Both the position numbers and the translations under genes were made by a program. Positions 35,965 to 48,508 of a DNA stretch of 64,000 bases are shown here, piece after piece. The DNA is taken from contig VYZI01000417.1 in assembly GCA_013397695.1 (NCBI GenBank), forward strand, positions 254,443 through 318,442, written 5' to 3'. The DNA comes from Centropus unirufus (lineage: Eukaryota > Chordata > Aves > Cuculiformes > Centropidae). Below the pieces are notes generated by a model. That model was not told the DNA's origin, searched no databases, and was given only the letters and a program-made list of their open reading frames with translations. Each line of letters begins with the position of its first letter. Within the stretch, counting starts at the first letter, position 1.

Positions 35965-36911
35965 GTAAGCTGCACGCGCAGGCTCTGCGGGCCGAGGGAG
36001 GGCACGGCCAGCCCGGCAGGGCTCAGGGCTAGAGAGCAGCTCCTTTCTCAGAGGGACAACCGGGCCTTCCCCAGCCCAGCTGCCTTGCCTTGGAAGTTTG
36101 AGATCCCGTTTTACTGATAGGCCTTCCCGTTTGGTCCTGGCAGCTTTGTGCGCGGCCACTCTCCCCTCAGGAGGGTGTAGATCTAGAGTTGCCTTTGAGA
36201 AGATAGAAATGAACCAAGGAATGTGCAACTTATCATTTGTGATGTTGGTCTTTGGAGAGGCTGAAACCTCATCTCATTAAATCCAGTAATGCAGAACCAT
36301 GGGCTCTTGTTTACCAACAATATTTTGTATTTGATTTATTGTCTTTAAAGAAAGCTTTAGAAAGTAGAAACAGAATAGAATAGAAAGTATTTTTTTAAAA
36401 TACCTTCTAATTTACTTGTCCCGCTGTAATTAGTTTTAATGCACGCCCTTGTGGAGGCCTCTGGTCAGGATGGAAACCAAAGCGAGTGGTTTTGCTCCCT
36501 GGCTGAGCCCCATCTGCCCTTGGTAGTCTGAGCGCTGCCAGCCCTTGTGCATATGTGGGGGTGCCATGAAATCTTTGTACAGCAGCAGCTCACCCCCTCT
36601 TGATGGTGTTCCCCAAATCCTGCCTCATGTGGGACTGGAAATATAGGCAGGGCTGGAGGCTGCGGAGGTGCCGCCCTCGGAGGAGGCTGGTGCTGAGGCT
36701 GGTGCTGTCTTAAAGCAGCCCTGATGGTTGGAGTGGGTTTTTGGCTGGATTCTGCAGTTCCCTGCCCTGGCTGTCAGGGGTTTAGGGATCAAAGGGACCC
36801 ATGTTCAGAGCCTTGCATGGGGTAAAGGATGTTGAGAGTCTGGAAATGGCCTGCAAAGATGTGACAGCTTCCTCTTCAATCCACAGCTGCAGCAGATGAG
36901 CCCATGTTGTA

Positions 36912-36994
36912 GAACTGTGGAATCATGGAATGGGTTGGGTTGGAAGGGGCCTTAAAGCCCACCCAGTTCCAACCCCATCCCCGGGCAGGGACAC
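36912..36994 (-). mobile_element. CR1 LINE 3'-end stub
   Basis: GTGGAATCATGGAATGGGTT, GGGCCTTAAAGCCCACCCAG and CCCCGGGCAGGGACACC. It breaks off into the 24-base segment shared with the 34.1 kb stub. Confidence 0.88.
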
Positions 36995-37018
36995 CTGGAC
37001 TCAGGGTGGTGTTGATCC
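36995..37018. repeat. 24-base segment shared with 34163-34186
   Basis: Second copy, identical over 24 bases and again placed at the internal end of a minus-strand CR1 stub. The CR1 part of this copy lacks about 20 bases that the other has just before the junction. Confidence 0.85.
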
Positions 37019-38130
37019 AGGTGGGCTTACAGAGTACCCACAATGGGAGGATTTGATTAAATGTGCAGATCTTGACTGTGGACTTTCTTTAATGCGTTGT
37101 GTTTGGAAGAGGAGTTGTCTTAGGGAGAAAGCGGCATTCCCTGAGCTCGGCAGCGCTGCCTCTGGGGCTGTGGTTGCTGGGAAATGAGCTCCTTTTTAAT
37201 TGTCATGAAATACAGCTCAGATTTTGCTGTTTTAGCCCTTTCTCCTTCTGACTGAATGCCTTTGCTGTCATGTTTATAACTGTTAATAACCCCAAACTTA
37301 TTATAATGGCGTCCACAGAGAATTATAATTGACTTGTAAATTTACCTTAAAAAGCATAAATTCCCATGTTCCTTGTGTGCCGTCCCAGGGCCTGCTCTCA
37401 GGTGTCCTCCCCCTGCCCCAGCTCTGCCTGCCGGATGGGTTTGAAGGGCAGGACTCCTGCCAAGCCCAGGAGCGGGCACTGACAATGATTTGTGTTTGCT
37501 TTTTTCATCTCCTTCCCTCGCCGAGAGCAATCTGAGAGGAGAAGTGGAGTTTCCCACTGCCTTGAAGTATCATGGAAGGAACATGAAGGATCATTAAGGA
37601 AGGGGGAAAAGTAAGAGCCAGAAAGAGCTGTCATAGCACGTGCTAGGGAGCAACACCAAGAGAGGCAGAGGAGAAACCACAGGTCTGGGGTTTCAGTGCT
37701 CAAACCTGTGTGCCAGGGGATCCCCTCTCCCTCGTGTCCGTGTGTGCTCAGCATCCAGGACCTTGTCCACCTGGGGAGCCCACATTTGCTCCTCTCCAGG
37801 GGGTTCTGAGTAGCCCAGCCAGGTGTGTGTTAGCAGAGCGAGACCGGCAGAGGGAAGGGGGAATCTGTTGGAGAAGGGGTTTGGAAGCTGTTCCTAGAAG
37901 GAAGATTGCGGCACACACTGGTTCTTGCAGTGCTGCAGCTCCTCCTCCTTCCTCCTGCTCGGAGCTGCCATGAGGTGCTGGTGAGCAGTGACCCCGTGGG
38001 TCTTTGCTCATGGATTGTGCTTTACCTGCTGGGATTTATGGTTCCCACTGTGCAAGGAGTGGTAACGTGAGGGCTGGAGGAGCAGCTGGGCTGGAAGGCT
38101 GCAAGGAAAGAGCTCAGGAGATGAGACCTT

Positions 38131-38526
38131 GGGAGCTGAGAGCTGGGGTTGATCAGCCTGTGGAAGGGAAGGCTCCAGAAAGACCTTAGAGCAGCTTCCA
38201 GTACTGACAGGGGCTCCAGGAAAGCTGGGAAGGGGCTCTGGATCAGGGAGGGCAGAGATAGGATGAGGAGGAATGGTTTTAAGCTGCAAGAGGGGAGATT
38301 GAGATGGGATCTTGAGGAGAAATGTTTTGCTGTGAGGGTGGGGAGGCTCTGGCCCAGGTTGCCCAGAGCGGTGGTGTCTGCCCCATCCCTGGAGGTGTTG
38401 AAGGCCAGGTTGGATGGGGCTTGGAGCAACCTGGTCCAGTGGGAGGTGTCCCTACCCATGGCAGGGGGTGGAACTGGATGGACTTCGAGGTCCTTTCCGA
38501 CCCAAAACCGTTCTGTCATTCTGTGA
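38131..38526 (+). mobile_element. CR1 LINE 3' fragment (long copy)
   Basis: GAGAGCTGGGGTTGATCAGC, CCTTAGAGCAGCTTCCAGTA, GGTGTCTGCCCCATCCCTGG and a terminus CCGTTCTGTCATTCTGTGA. Confidence 0.95.
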
Positions 38527-39349
38527 AGAAGTTGAGGGGCAGGGGCGGTTACCTGTGTATGGGAGAACAGAGAGAACAAAGATCAGGACAGATCATAAGG
38601 ACCAGAGGACTCCTGAGTGGGGGCGTAGCATCCACATCCTGGTGGGAAAGTGGAAGAAGAGGGGCCGAGTCCTTCCATGAACTGCAGCAAAGCTGGCAGG
38701 CACAGTCTGGAATCCCTTTTCCAAGGACATACAGCCCTGTTTTTCAGTGCTGGGTTTATTTTAACCCTCTTCAAGGCGTGTGCGACCCATGAAGGTCCGA
38801 GCACCCAGTGTTAAATCCCCAGCGTCTCCCGGAACGAGGGCATGGATTGAAAGAAGAATAAAACCAGGCTGGAGATAGGCAGGAGCCTGGCAATTGAGTG
38901 GAGGTGGAGTGGTTTGTAAAGCGATCCCTGACAAGTAACTTAATTAATTATACACTTAAAGGCAGTTTAAAACACTGAATAGCAATGAGGAGAGAACATA
39001 GTCTGCTCTGCATAAAGAAATTATTATTGCAGCCGGAGATGCCGAGAGATGAAATTTTGCTCCACGTTAAAATGTTTATTTTAAAGCCTTGGGCAAATCT
39101 CTGTGCATTCCCAGGAGGTGGGGGCTCTTCAGCACCCACCCGGGCTCCCATGCTGGTTCCACCCGGGGTTCAGGGGCTTGATATGGAAGAAGAATCAGGT
39201 GACTGGTCTCTGATAGGAAGATCTGATAAGGAGGAGCACTGTAAAGGTTTAAACTTGGTATTAATGGATTGGGAGGAGCACTGAAGAGAAGGACTTGGTG
39301 TGCTGGGGGATGAGGAGTAAAACATGAGCTGGTAATGTGTGTTCACACA

Positions 39350-39382
39350 CCTTCCAACCCAAACCATTCCACGATTCTCTGA
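39350..39382 (+). mobile_element. CR1 LINE 3'-terminal stub
   Basis: Only CCTTCCAACCCAAACCATTC and CACGATTCTCTGATGG remain. It is recognisable because the CR1 terminus is so constant. Confidence 0.65.
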
Positions 39383-39964
39383 TGGCTTTGCCAGAGGCAG
39401 CCAGGGAATCCTGCAGGGTGGATTTAATCTGTTTAAGTGAAAGTGGAAATTGCCTCCATTTTACAGTCATCGCATTTAAGATGAGGACAAAAGAAGAAAG
39501 TCTTTTCTTGGCTCTGAGAGACCCCTTTCAATCAGAATTATATTTCTGTGAAGATTTTTGTGCCTGCAGTGGTCAGTTTGAGTCCAGTCTGGCCCTTTTG
39601 GACTTGGGGATTCTGTGGCAGAGAGGAAGCTGGTCCTTGTTTCTTGACTGAGTGGGGACTTCATCAGGTGGCTCTGAAGGGAGTTTGACCCACGCTCCCT
39701 CCCTGCTCTGCTCCAAATCTGCCGAGGTGTTTGGGTGTCCCTTCTTGTTGCACTTTGTAGGGTAGTGGGACACCTCGGGGATGTTCCTCACAGCCAGCAT
39801 CTCCCTTGAGGACACAACATGGCAGAGCAGGAGTTGACCTCCAACCCCACCCCTGCTGTTTGCCTGCTAAATGTGTTCTGTGCTGGCCTGGTCGCTCACA
39901 GTTGGATGCTGTGTTTTATCCCCCAGATTTATCCCACTTCCCTCCTGCCCCGTCCTAGAGTAGA

Positions 39965-40120
39965 ACAGATCATGGAATCACCAGGTTGGAAGAGACCTCT
40001 GAGATCGAGTCCAACCATACCTGTCTGTGACTAAACCAGATCCTTAAGCACCTCATCTTCCCGTCTTAAACACCTCCAGGGATAGGGACTCCACCACCTC
40101 CCTGTACACCGAGTGGTTCC
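39965..40120 (-). mobile_element. CR1 LINE 3'-end fragment (second subtype)
   Basis: CATGGAATCACCAGGTTGGA, GATCGAGTCCAACCATACCT, CTTAAACACCTCCAGGGATA and GGGACTCCACCACCTCCCTG. Confidence 0.88.
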
Positions 40121-40811
40121 ACGTAGTTGTCTATCACGAGGGCATCTTTCTTAGAATGCTTTTTGCTCTTGGATGGTACCTAAACATGGTTTGACTCTTA
40201 AGTGCTCAGGAAACCTCCTGGAAGCAGCCAGAGATGGATGGGGCTTTCAGGTAATTGCCTTTTCTCTCCCATCAGCGTTTGCAGTTGCACTTTGGGTGAT
40301 TTATTCCCTTGTCTCTATGTTTCAAGGCTAAGGATGTTATGACATTATCTTTTCATTTGATTAAATTCTTCTTCAGACATGTTAGGTCATTAATCTTAAA
40401 GGTCTGCACAGAGGACGGGCCTTGTTCCATATTGGGCTGCCAGGTGGCTGCTGCCATGCCTAATTGGGTCAGGAACCATGGCGGAACCGCGGACAGCAAA
40501 AGGGGATTCACATCACAGCAACGCTGGTGTTCATCTCCCTTCTCCCTTTTCTTTCTCTTTGGTTAAGGACTTGTTGAGGTTGACATCTGTGCTGCTGCAT
40601 TCTTTTCACACAGAAAATGTGTGTTTTCATTTGACACAAACCACCCACTCATCTGCAACACCACAAAACGTTCCTCAGGTGCTGGAGAAAGCTGTTTAAT
40701 AGGGAATGCATGAGACAGTGTTGTTTTCTCACGGTGAAAATGCAGGCAGTGAGCCAAAACGCCCCACAAACCCCCAGAAAGGGTCCTTGTCCAACCCCTG
40801 TCATGCTCATA

Positions 40812-41245
40812 TAGTTGGAGAATGGTTTGGGTTGGAAAGAACCTCAAAACCCATCCAGTTCCAACCCCCTGCCATGGGCAGGGACACCTCCCACTGGATC
40901 TGGTTGCTTCAAGTCCCATCCAGCCCGGCCTTGAACACCTTCAGGGATGGGAAAGCCATGGCTTCTCTGGGCAACCTGGGCCAGGGCCTCCCTGCCCTTA
41001 TCATGAATAATTTCTTCTTAATGTCTGATCTAAATCCTTTCCCCTTCCAATTTAAAACCATTCCCCCTCACCCTATCCCTGCTCTCCCTGATAAAGACCC
41101 CCTCCCCAGCTTTTCGGGAGCCCCTTTCAGTACTGGAAGCTGCTCTAAGGTGTCCCTGGAGCCTTCTTTAGGCTGAACAGCCCCAACTCTCTCAGCCTGT
41201 CTTCATATGGGAGGTGCTCCAGCCCCTGCATCATCTCCGTGACCC
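40812..41245 (-). mobile_element. CR1 LINE 3' fragment (long copy)
   Basis: From GAGAATGGTTTGGGTTGGAA through CACTGGATCTGGTTGCTTCA and CCTTCCAATTTAAAACCATT to GGAGGTGCTCCAGCCCCTGC. The terminal end repeats are lost. Confidence 0.95.
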
Positions 41246-41635
41246 GCTGTATTAGACAGTGACGGAATGGGAGGAAAGCAAAGGACTGAGCAAACCATCC
41301 ATTGCCTGACAAACAGCTTTATTGTTGGATCTTGTGGTTGTCCCAGTGCTATCAAAACCACTGACCTGAAGGGAATGGGAAATCGTTGTGATCAGCCCTA
41401 ATTGCAGAAGCGTGTGGTGGCGATTCGGAGCGCTGGTTGCTATGGAAGCGATTGGCTTTTCTCTTGCTTCTCTTGGGAGGACGGTGCCCGATTCTTCTGC
41501 TGTACTGAGGGATGCAAACAGCTTTGGAATGGATTCCTGGCTTGACCATCCAAAACTTAACCCCTAAAATAAAACCTCCACCCTCTCTGAAATATGGATG
41601 GAGGAACAATGATGATGGTTTAGAGTTCCAGCTGT

Positions 41636-41912
41636 ACTGGCTACCAGGGAGAAGAGACCAACCCCCACCGCACCACAACCTCCATTTAAATAGCTGTAGA
41701 GAGCAATGAGGTCTCCCCTCAGCCTCCTCTTCTCCAGGTTAAACAGTCCCACCTCCCTCAGCTGCTCCTCAAAACACTTGTTCTCCAGCCCCTTCCCAAG
41801 GGGCTTCCCTTCTCTGGACTCGATCGAGCCCCTCAAGGTCTTTCTTGGAGTGAGGGGCTCAGAACTGACCCCAGGATTCGAGGTGTGGCCTCACCAGCAC
41901 CGAGTCCAGGGG
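41636..41912 (-). mobile_element. CR1 LINE ORF2 C-terminal fragment
   Basis: ACCAGGGAGAAGAGACCAAC, AGGTCTCCCCTCAGCCTCCT, CACTTGTTCTCCAGCCCCTT and GGTGTGGCCTCACCAGCACC match the ORF2 C-terminus in antisense. Both the 3' end and the upstream core are absent. Confidence 0.88.
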
Positions 41913-44257
41913 AACCATCAGATTCTTCTGTGCTGTGGCTGCTGCCAAGACAATGGCCTGCGTGGCCCTGAGGTGGGGTTCCCAGCAGGTCCTTCAGCAG
42001 CTGAATTCCCTGTACTCTTGGCTGCCCATCAGGATGGATCCCAGAGAGTCTTTCCTTGTCAAACAGGAGTGCTTGCTTTCAGTTGGCCCCTTGCAAAGGC
42101 ACAAATCACCCTGTCTCAGACAAGAAATCATTCCTTTTGAAGGGCTGGAATGGGGTTATTTTGCCCTCGGGTAACAGGTAACAAATCTGTCTCTGTGCTT
42201 GATTTCTGCTTCATTTCTTTTGGACCATTTATTATGCTTGGTCATCAAAGGCATCCGCTGCTGGTATTGTCCTGCCTAAAGCTCTGGCTGATTCTCCAGT
42301 GTCAGGACCTCAGTTTAGCTCTGCCAGAGTTGCTAAAATGGGCTTTTTGGATTCCTGACAGCGTTGCCTGCTCGGTTCTAAAGATGCTGGTGTTTCTTAG
42401 TGTCTTCATGAAGTGTCAGAGCAGCCCTGGTCTGCATTACTGAGTTAGAATTCTAAAACTATCTCCAGCTTTTAATTTCCTTGGAAGAAAAGACCTGTCA
42501 ATACTTGCAGTGTGGGGCAGGCACTGCCTGTCAGGTGGGGTTTGGAGATGCTTTCAGTGTCTGCTGATGCTGTGGTCGCGCTGTCTCTGCTCAGTGCTCC
42601 CCCGGGGCTGCTCGCTGCGGGGCCACCCAGACCTGTGCTGGGGCTCCTGCTTGCCCTGCTGTTGGTTTCTGTCTGCAAACCGACCCTTCCATCTGTGCTC
42701 TGGGACCTGAGAAGTTCTTTAGGAGTTCTTTAGGCTGAGTTTAGCTGGAAGCCATCCTTCTTTTTGCCTTTAGGTCTGTCAGGAGTGGGAATGCTGGGAT
42801 GCTGAGCAAGGCTGGAAGAGAGGAGATGGTATCACTGGGGTTCTTCACCGTGACTGTGCCTATTCCCTTCCCTGCTTCTGGCTCAGATGTTTGTTCCCCA
42901 GTACAGTCTGGAGGCAGTGGTCAATAATTCCACTTCTGACATCCTATTGTTTTGTTTCTTCACTTTGTGGAGGGAACCCCCTTCTTTCTTGTTTTACCGA
43001 CCTGGACAATGGAAGGGAGAGGTGGTCACTTTTGTAGGCAGCGCTCGATTCCTTTCTCAGCCCAGTTCCCATCTCCTCATGCTCACTTGAGGCCAATGAA
43101 TGCTTTGTTTTTCTGTCCTATACAAAACATACTTGAACTTCAGTGATGCTATGGAGAGCTTCTCACGAGGAAAACTATGCAGTGCACTGAAAGCCACACC
43201 ATTACTTCTGCTCCCTTACCAGTTGCCTTGACTTCGTCACCTTCCTCGGCACTGGGGAACAAGGACTTCTTTATTCTTATCCAGGGTGAATATTGTTCCC
43301 TTTGCTGTAATCCCTTTGCATCATCACTGTTCTCCCCGATCCTGTCTGTTGGTTTCTCCTAGGTGCTCAAGAAAGGGGATCAAATGGTTCATCACCCCCT
43401 GACAGGCAGCTTTAGGTAGAATTTTTACATTTTGTCTCTGATTTGACTTCTAATTGCTTGAAAAGTAATTATTTTTAATCTAAACATGAACATTTTGGCT
43501 GGGTTTCCAGGACAGCCTTGCTGGATAGTGTTGGTTGTACCCCCATATGGACACATCCCTCCAGGTCTGGAACTCACGGCAGGGTCCAGAATGGTTGTAG
43601 TTGATCTGAGATGGTGGCAGCCTTCATCTCACTCTCCTCACTTTGCTGTCTTCTGTTGTCTCTGAATCCAGCCCCCTCCTTACAGGAGGTGAAGAAGCCT
43701 CCAGGATCCATAAAGCTGCTCCTAACGGGCCCACATCAAGTAAATCCCAGGGTGAATTGCAGAGATCTTCTGACATGTTGAAAGTGGGTTGGATTTTTTG
43801 AAGGGAAGAAGAATTAGAGGCATTAAATGGCTTGACAAGCTCAGGTTAGAACGTTTCTAATTTGCATTTTTGCACTTCAGGTTAAAAAAAAAATTGTCAT
43901 TAACTTAAAAGGATGAAGAAAAAGTAGCTGGGAAGCGTGGAGGTGTGCATGGCCCTGCTGAGCTGGGCTGCAGCTCCGGAAGGCACAGTCTTTAAAGGAA
44001 AGAAGACAAAAGGCTGTGTGTGTGCCTCAGGTCTTTGCGCTCTTTTGGAGGCTTCTGAATCACTGAGTGGTGGATTTAATTTTTTCATTACTGATTTCTT
44101 AGGTGCAAGTTGTTGTTCTGCTGTCAAATTGGTGAAGAGCTCTTCTGCAGGATTGGGCCCAGCTGTACTGGATCCTCTCCTCATCCTGTGCTCCTTTCCC
44201 TTCACCCCATGCAGCCCCAGTGATTGCGTTGCTCAGCTCCAGTCAGTCCCCACTGCC

Positions 44258-44284
44258 CATCCATCCATCCATCGATCCATTGAT
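44258..44284. repeat. short (CCAT)n tract
   Basis: CATCCATCCATCCATCGATC and a few further bases; an interrupted tetranucleotide microsatellite. Confidence 0.8.
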
Positions 44285-44529
44285 CTCCTAACCTGGCCCT
44301 TCCCTCTCTGTCCCCATGGGCGTTTTTGGTCCCACAGACCTCCTTGCCTTTGGCAGCACAAGCTCTTCAGTGCAGTGACCTCCCCGCAATCCAGCCCTGA
44401 TCTCATTAACCTTCTGCTTTGCTCCCTGGGTCTCCAGTTCGCTTATGGTGTCTATTCCTGTCTAATTCAATCCAGAGGCAAAAGAAATAACCAAATCCTG
44501 ATATGCTCCTCAAAGGCTTGGGATGGGAG

Positions 44530-44815
44530 ATGTTAGAGCTGCCTCCACTGCTGAAAAGGGCTCCAGGAAAGCTGGGCAGGGGCTTTCTACACAGCCTTGG
44601 AGCGATAGGACAGGGGGGTTTGGCTTTAAATTGGAAGGGGGAAGCTTTCGATCAGACATTAAGAAGAAATTGTTCCTGGTGAGAGGGTGGGGAGGCTCTG
44701 GCCCAGGTTGCCCAGACCTCCGGATCCAGTGGGAGGTGTCCCTGCCCATGGCAGGGGATGGAACTGGATGGGCTTTAAGGCCTCTTCCACCTCAAACCAT
44801 TCTGTGATTCTATGA
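44530..44815 (+). mobile_element. CR1 LINE 3' fragment with internal deletion
   Basis: GATGTTAGAGCTGCCTCCAC, AAATTGGAAGGGGGAAGCTT and a good terminus CCATTCTGTGATTCTATGA. About 80 bases, the GGTGGCTGCCCCATCCC block and its neighbours, are missing after GGTTGCCCAGA. Confidence 0.92.
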
Positions 44816-45418
44816 GAAAAGCTGCATCTCATACTCTCATTTTCTTCTTTCTTCTGCCTTGTTTTCTGCTTTCAGAGTAATTCAGTCATGTTTCTGTGGG
44901 CTTTTTGAGCTTTTCCCCCTTACCATGAAGACTCTGATTGTCTGCAGAAGCGGGAGCGGCCGTGGCGCGGTGCAGCAGCCGCAGACCACAAACTGCCCAG
45001 GACCTCTCAGACCTGCTTGGTGCCTTCAGCTTTGTGTGGTGCAGCCGGGCACTTTGTCCCTGTCCATAGACACACGGGGCTGGGTGCGCGAGTTGGCTGC
45101 AGCGTGTGCTGGAGCTGGTTTAGTTCTTGCTAGCAGGGCTGTCGGGGCACCTGAAAACACCTGAGCCCAGCTCTTCACTCTGGTTTTCCCGGTGGGGGTG
45201 GGAAGCCGAGAGTGCCAAGGGGTGCGTGGACTTCAGCTGCAGCATCGACTGCAGAGCATGGGAGCAAAAAACCCCAGCTGTGTCCTTTCAGTGAACCTAG
45301 AGCAAGGGGTTTAGGTCTTACTGTCAACTTTGAGAGGCAAGTTACAGTTAAGTTTCCATAATGCCCATTCTCCGGCATCGTGGAGCCGCTCTCCCTTTTC
45401 TTTGATGCTCAATTAAAT

Positions 45419-45456
45419 GCCTGCACTTATTTCCAAAGCCTGCACTTATTTCCAAA
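45419..45456. repeat. perfect 19-bp tandem duplication
   Basis: GCCTGCACTTATTTCCAAA occurs twice back to back, with a partial GCC following. A recent replication-slippage event is likely. Confidence 0.9.
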
Positions 45457-45751
45457 GCCCTAAAACCAAGAGAGGGAATAATCCAGTACAGCAGAGCTTT
45501 GCCTGAGTTCAAAGGTGTCTGCACAGTGAAAGCCTGGAGTACAGTAATTGATAATTCTACCCTGGCTGTGGTGCTCGGAGCTCGGCTGCTCCTGTCACAG
45601 CTGTTGGTACCTTGGGCGTGCACCTCAGAGGTGAATTGGGGCTGTTATCAAAGCCAGTGTGATCCTCCCTACCCTCTGTGTTCTTACACAGTGACCTGGG
45701 ATAAGCTGCTTGTTTTCTTCTGTATGAGAGGATCAAGAGCTGCCTCAGTCT

Positions 45752-46298
45752 CTTCACAGGTGATGCTAGGCTGGCCGGGAGTGTTGATCTGCTGGAGGGC
45801 AGCGAGGCTCTGCAGAGGGACTGGCTGGGCTGGATCTGTGACCCAGGCTCTGCAGAGGGACCTGGATGGGCTGGATCCCTGGCCTGGGCTCTGCAGAGGG
45901 ACCTGGATGGGTTGGATCCATGGCCCGGGCTCTGTAGAGGGCCCTGGGCAGACTCGATCCACGGGGCCAAGGCCAACAGGATGGGGTTTAGCAAGGCTCA
46001 GTGTCAGGTCCAGCGCTTGGCTCACAACAGCCTCGTGCAGCTCCAGGCTTAGGGAAGAGCAGCTGGAAAGCTGCCTGGCAGAGAAGGACCTGGGGGTGTT
46101 GGTTGACAGCAGTTGAAGAGGAGCCAGCAGTGGCCCAGGTGGCCAACAAGGCCACCAGCACCTGGCTTGGATCAGCCATGGGGTGGTCAGCAGGAGCAGG
46201 GAAGGGATTGTCCCCATGTGCTCAGTGCTGGTGAGGCCACACCTCAAATCCTGGGTTCAGTTTTGGGCCCCTCACTCAAAGAAAGACCCTGAGGGCAG
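45752..46298 (+). mobile_element. CR1 LINE ORF2 C-terminal fragment with inner minisatellite
   Basis: Starts at the region just after the reverse-transcriptase catalytic motif (GGGAGTGTTGATCTGCTGGA) and proceeds to GGTGAGGCCACACCTCAAAT and TGGGTTCAGTTTTGGGCCCC. Within it, a segment near 45806-45965 is expanded about fourfold. It has frame breaks and no 3' end. Confidence 0.88.
45806..45965 (+). repeat. 41-bp minisatellite inside CR1 ORF2
   Basis: Units start at about 45806, 45846, 45887 and 45928 with GGCTCTGCAGAGGGACCTGG or close variants. The last unit (GGCTCTGTAGAGGGCCCTGG) is the most diverged. A single unit is expected in CR1. Confidence 0.85.
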
Positions 46299-46884
46299 CA
46301 GCACCTTTTCCTTCCAGCCAAGATGCCCAGGTCAGCGCAGTTCAGTATTGAGTATTGTGTGTTGTGAAGCCAGAATGGGGGGTGCACAGAAAACTTGTAA
46401 TAACGATGACAGGAGCCGTGTCCTGGGTACGGACATCAGGATGAATTCTGCAAGTCTGGCTTTTAAAAGAAAAAAAAAAAATCTTGAAAAAAAAGCCTAC
46501 ATAATTCTCATTTTACACTGATGTATCCGGTCTGGGTTTGACTCCCAGAGTCTGTAAATGCCCACAAATTGAATGTGGGTGGCCAGCAGATCAGAAAATT
46601 GGGCCATCAATCTAAATTTGTCTCTCTTGAATCTCTCCCATTCACGTCAGCGCTGTACAAAGCAGGACAATAGGGATTCAATAGTTTAGAAGACAGCTTC
46701 TATTATCCCGCTCTGTAATCCACTTGGATAGCACTGAAGTCACCGGGTAAGGGCGCTCCGGTTGCCCAGGGCTGGTGGTGCTGTGGATGCTGACGTGGGG
46801 CAGGGGATTCGCCTCAGGGTTCTGTGTGCAGCAGTGCAGGTGAGACACAAAGAACCACGCTGAGCTCCTATGGGATGTCCAGCA

Positions 46885-47530
46885 GGAACCACAGAACTAC
46901 TTGGTTGGAAAAGGCCTTTGAGATCCCTGAGTCCAACTGTTCCTGCCACTACTGCACCAGATCCCCACACACCTCTCTGTCTGCCTCTCTTAAACCCCTC
47001 CAGGGATGGGGACTCCTCCCTGCAGCCGTTCCAGCACCTGATGACCCTTTTGGTGAAAACTTTTTTCCTGATGTCCAATCTGACCCTGCCCTGGTGCAGC
47101 TTGAGGCCATTCCCCCTCATCCTGTCCCGTCACTTGGGAGCAGAGCCCAGCACCCACCTCTCCGCACCCTTCTTTCAGGCACTTGGAGGCAGGGATGAGC
47201 TCTCCCCTCAGCCTCCTCTTCTCCAGCCTCAACAACCCCAGCTCCCTCAGCTGCTCCTTGTAACCCTTGTTCTCCAGCCCCTTCCCAGCTCTGTTCCCTT
47301 CTCTGGACGTGTTCCAGAACCTTGATGTCCTTGGAGTGAGGGGCCCAGAACCGAACACAGGGTTTGAGGTGCAACCTCACCAATGCCAAGCACAGGGACA
47401 CGATTGCTCCCCTGCTCCTGCTGGCCGTGTTCTTCCTGATCCAAGCCAAGATGCCATTGGCCACCTGGGCCACTACTGGCTTATGTTCAGCCACTGTCAA
47501 CCAACCCCCCCAGGTCCTTCTCTGCCAGGA
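46885..47530 (-). mobile_element. CR1 LINE 3' fragment, about 650 bp, upstream of exon D
   Basis: From ACCACAGAACTACTTGGTTG and GGGATGGGGACTCCTCCCTG through GCCTCCTCTTCTCCAGCCTC to GGGGCCCAGAACCGAACACA and CCCCCCAGGTCCTTCTCTGC. It covers nearly the same part of CR1 as the plus-strand copy at 52018-52668. Confidence 0.94.
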
Positions 47531-48508
47531 GTTCAGGTGGGAACTTCTGGAAGCAGCTGGCTTAAATTTTCTGATGTCTCCTGTATATCCCAGGGTCTCT
47601 TACGTTTTCAGTTCCAGTCATCAAAAAATTACATTTCCAGTAACTTCTTTTTCCTGGAACTCTGGGCTGAGTGCAGGAGCACCCCGAGCCAGAATGGGCT
47701 AGGAAATGGAGACGGGCTTTTGTCCAGATTGTACATTATTGGATGAATAATTAACTGTAGACTAATTACAAATCCTAATTAGTTTCATACAACTGCACTA
47801 AACACCGTATTGATTCAGTGTAACATGGAAAGAACTTGACCTTCAGGCTTTAATGCTGCTGCAGCCCTGAGCTGGGAAGAGCTTGGCTTTTGGAACCCAA
47901 CTGACCTTTGGGATAAGATAGGTCAAAAACCGCCGCAAGGGTTTGCTATCAAATTTAAAAGGCACAGGCATTTAACACACACATGCCACCCAGGAGCGTG
48001 TCGGAACCAGCAGGCGGCAGGGGAGGAGACGCATGCGGGTTTTCCATCCCCTCCTTTGCCATCATCTCCTCGGTAGCCTAGGTTGGCCGCTCTGCGTCTC
48101 AGGGGTGGCACGGTCAGCCTTGGTTTCTCTGCAGGTAACTTGGAGGTGGTTTCCACCTGAGAGAAGAGGGAGAAGGCTCTCTCTTCCATGCTATTGGCTG
48201 GGGAAATCATTCCCTAGTCATCTCAGGCACTGCTGGTGGAGGGAAAGTGAGGCACCTGGGTTTGCTTTCTTGGGAGGTGCTAAATATAATGAGCTATGGG
48301 AGGAGAAATTAAAGCTCTGGTAGAAGAAATGATGGTTGAGAACAGAAACAACAATAGGTTAATATGCATGACCAGCAAATCGTGCCCAACTGCGCTTGAA
48401 TGATGGGAATAACCTGAAAGCCCGGCTGTGAGTTTGCAGCATGAAAAGTTTAAGTTGGGAGAAGAGGTAATCAATTCCTGTCTAAATCTATTTTTTCTTC
48501 CTGTTTAG

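Larger units (their letters stand above)
35965..48508 (+). other. TANC2: TANC2 intron C-D (about 12.5 kb)
   Basis: Holds nine CR1 pieces between 36.9 and 47.5 kb, a 41-bp minisatellite inside one of them, a CCAT tract at 44258-44284 and a 19-bp duplication at 45419-45456. The spans 35965-36910, 37030-38130, 38530-39350, 40125-40810, 41920-44530, 44820-45750, 46300-46880 and 47535-48508 show no recognisable repeat or exon beyond those small items. Confidence 0.85.

Noticed and set aside
43937..44536. 199-codon open frame on +
   Set aside because: Cys/Ser/Pro-rich translation without recognisable motif; no splice or promoter context; its end runs into a CR1.
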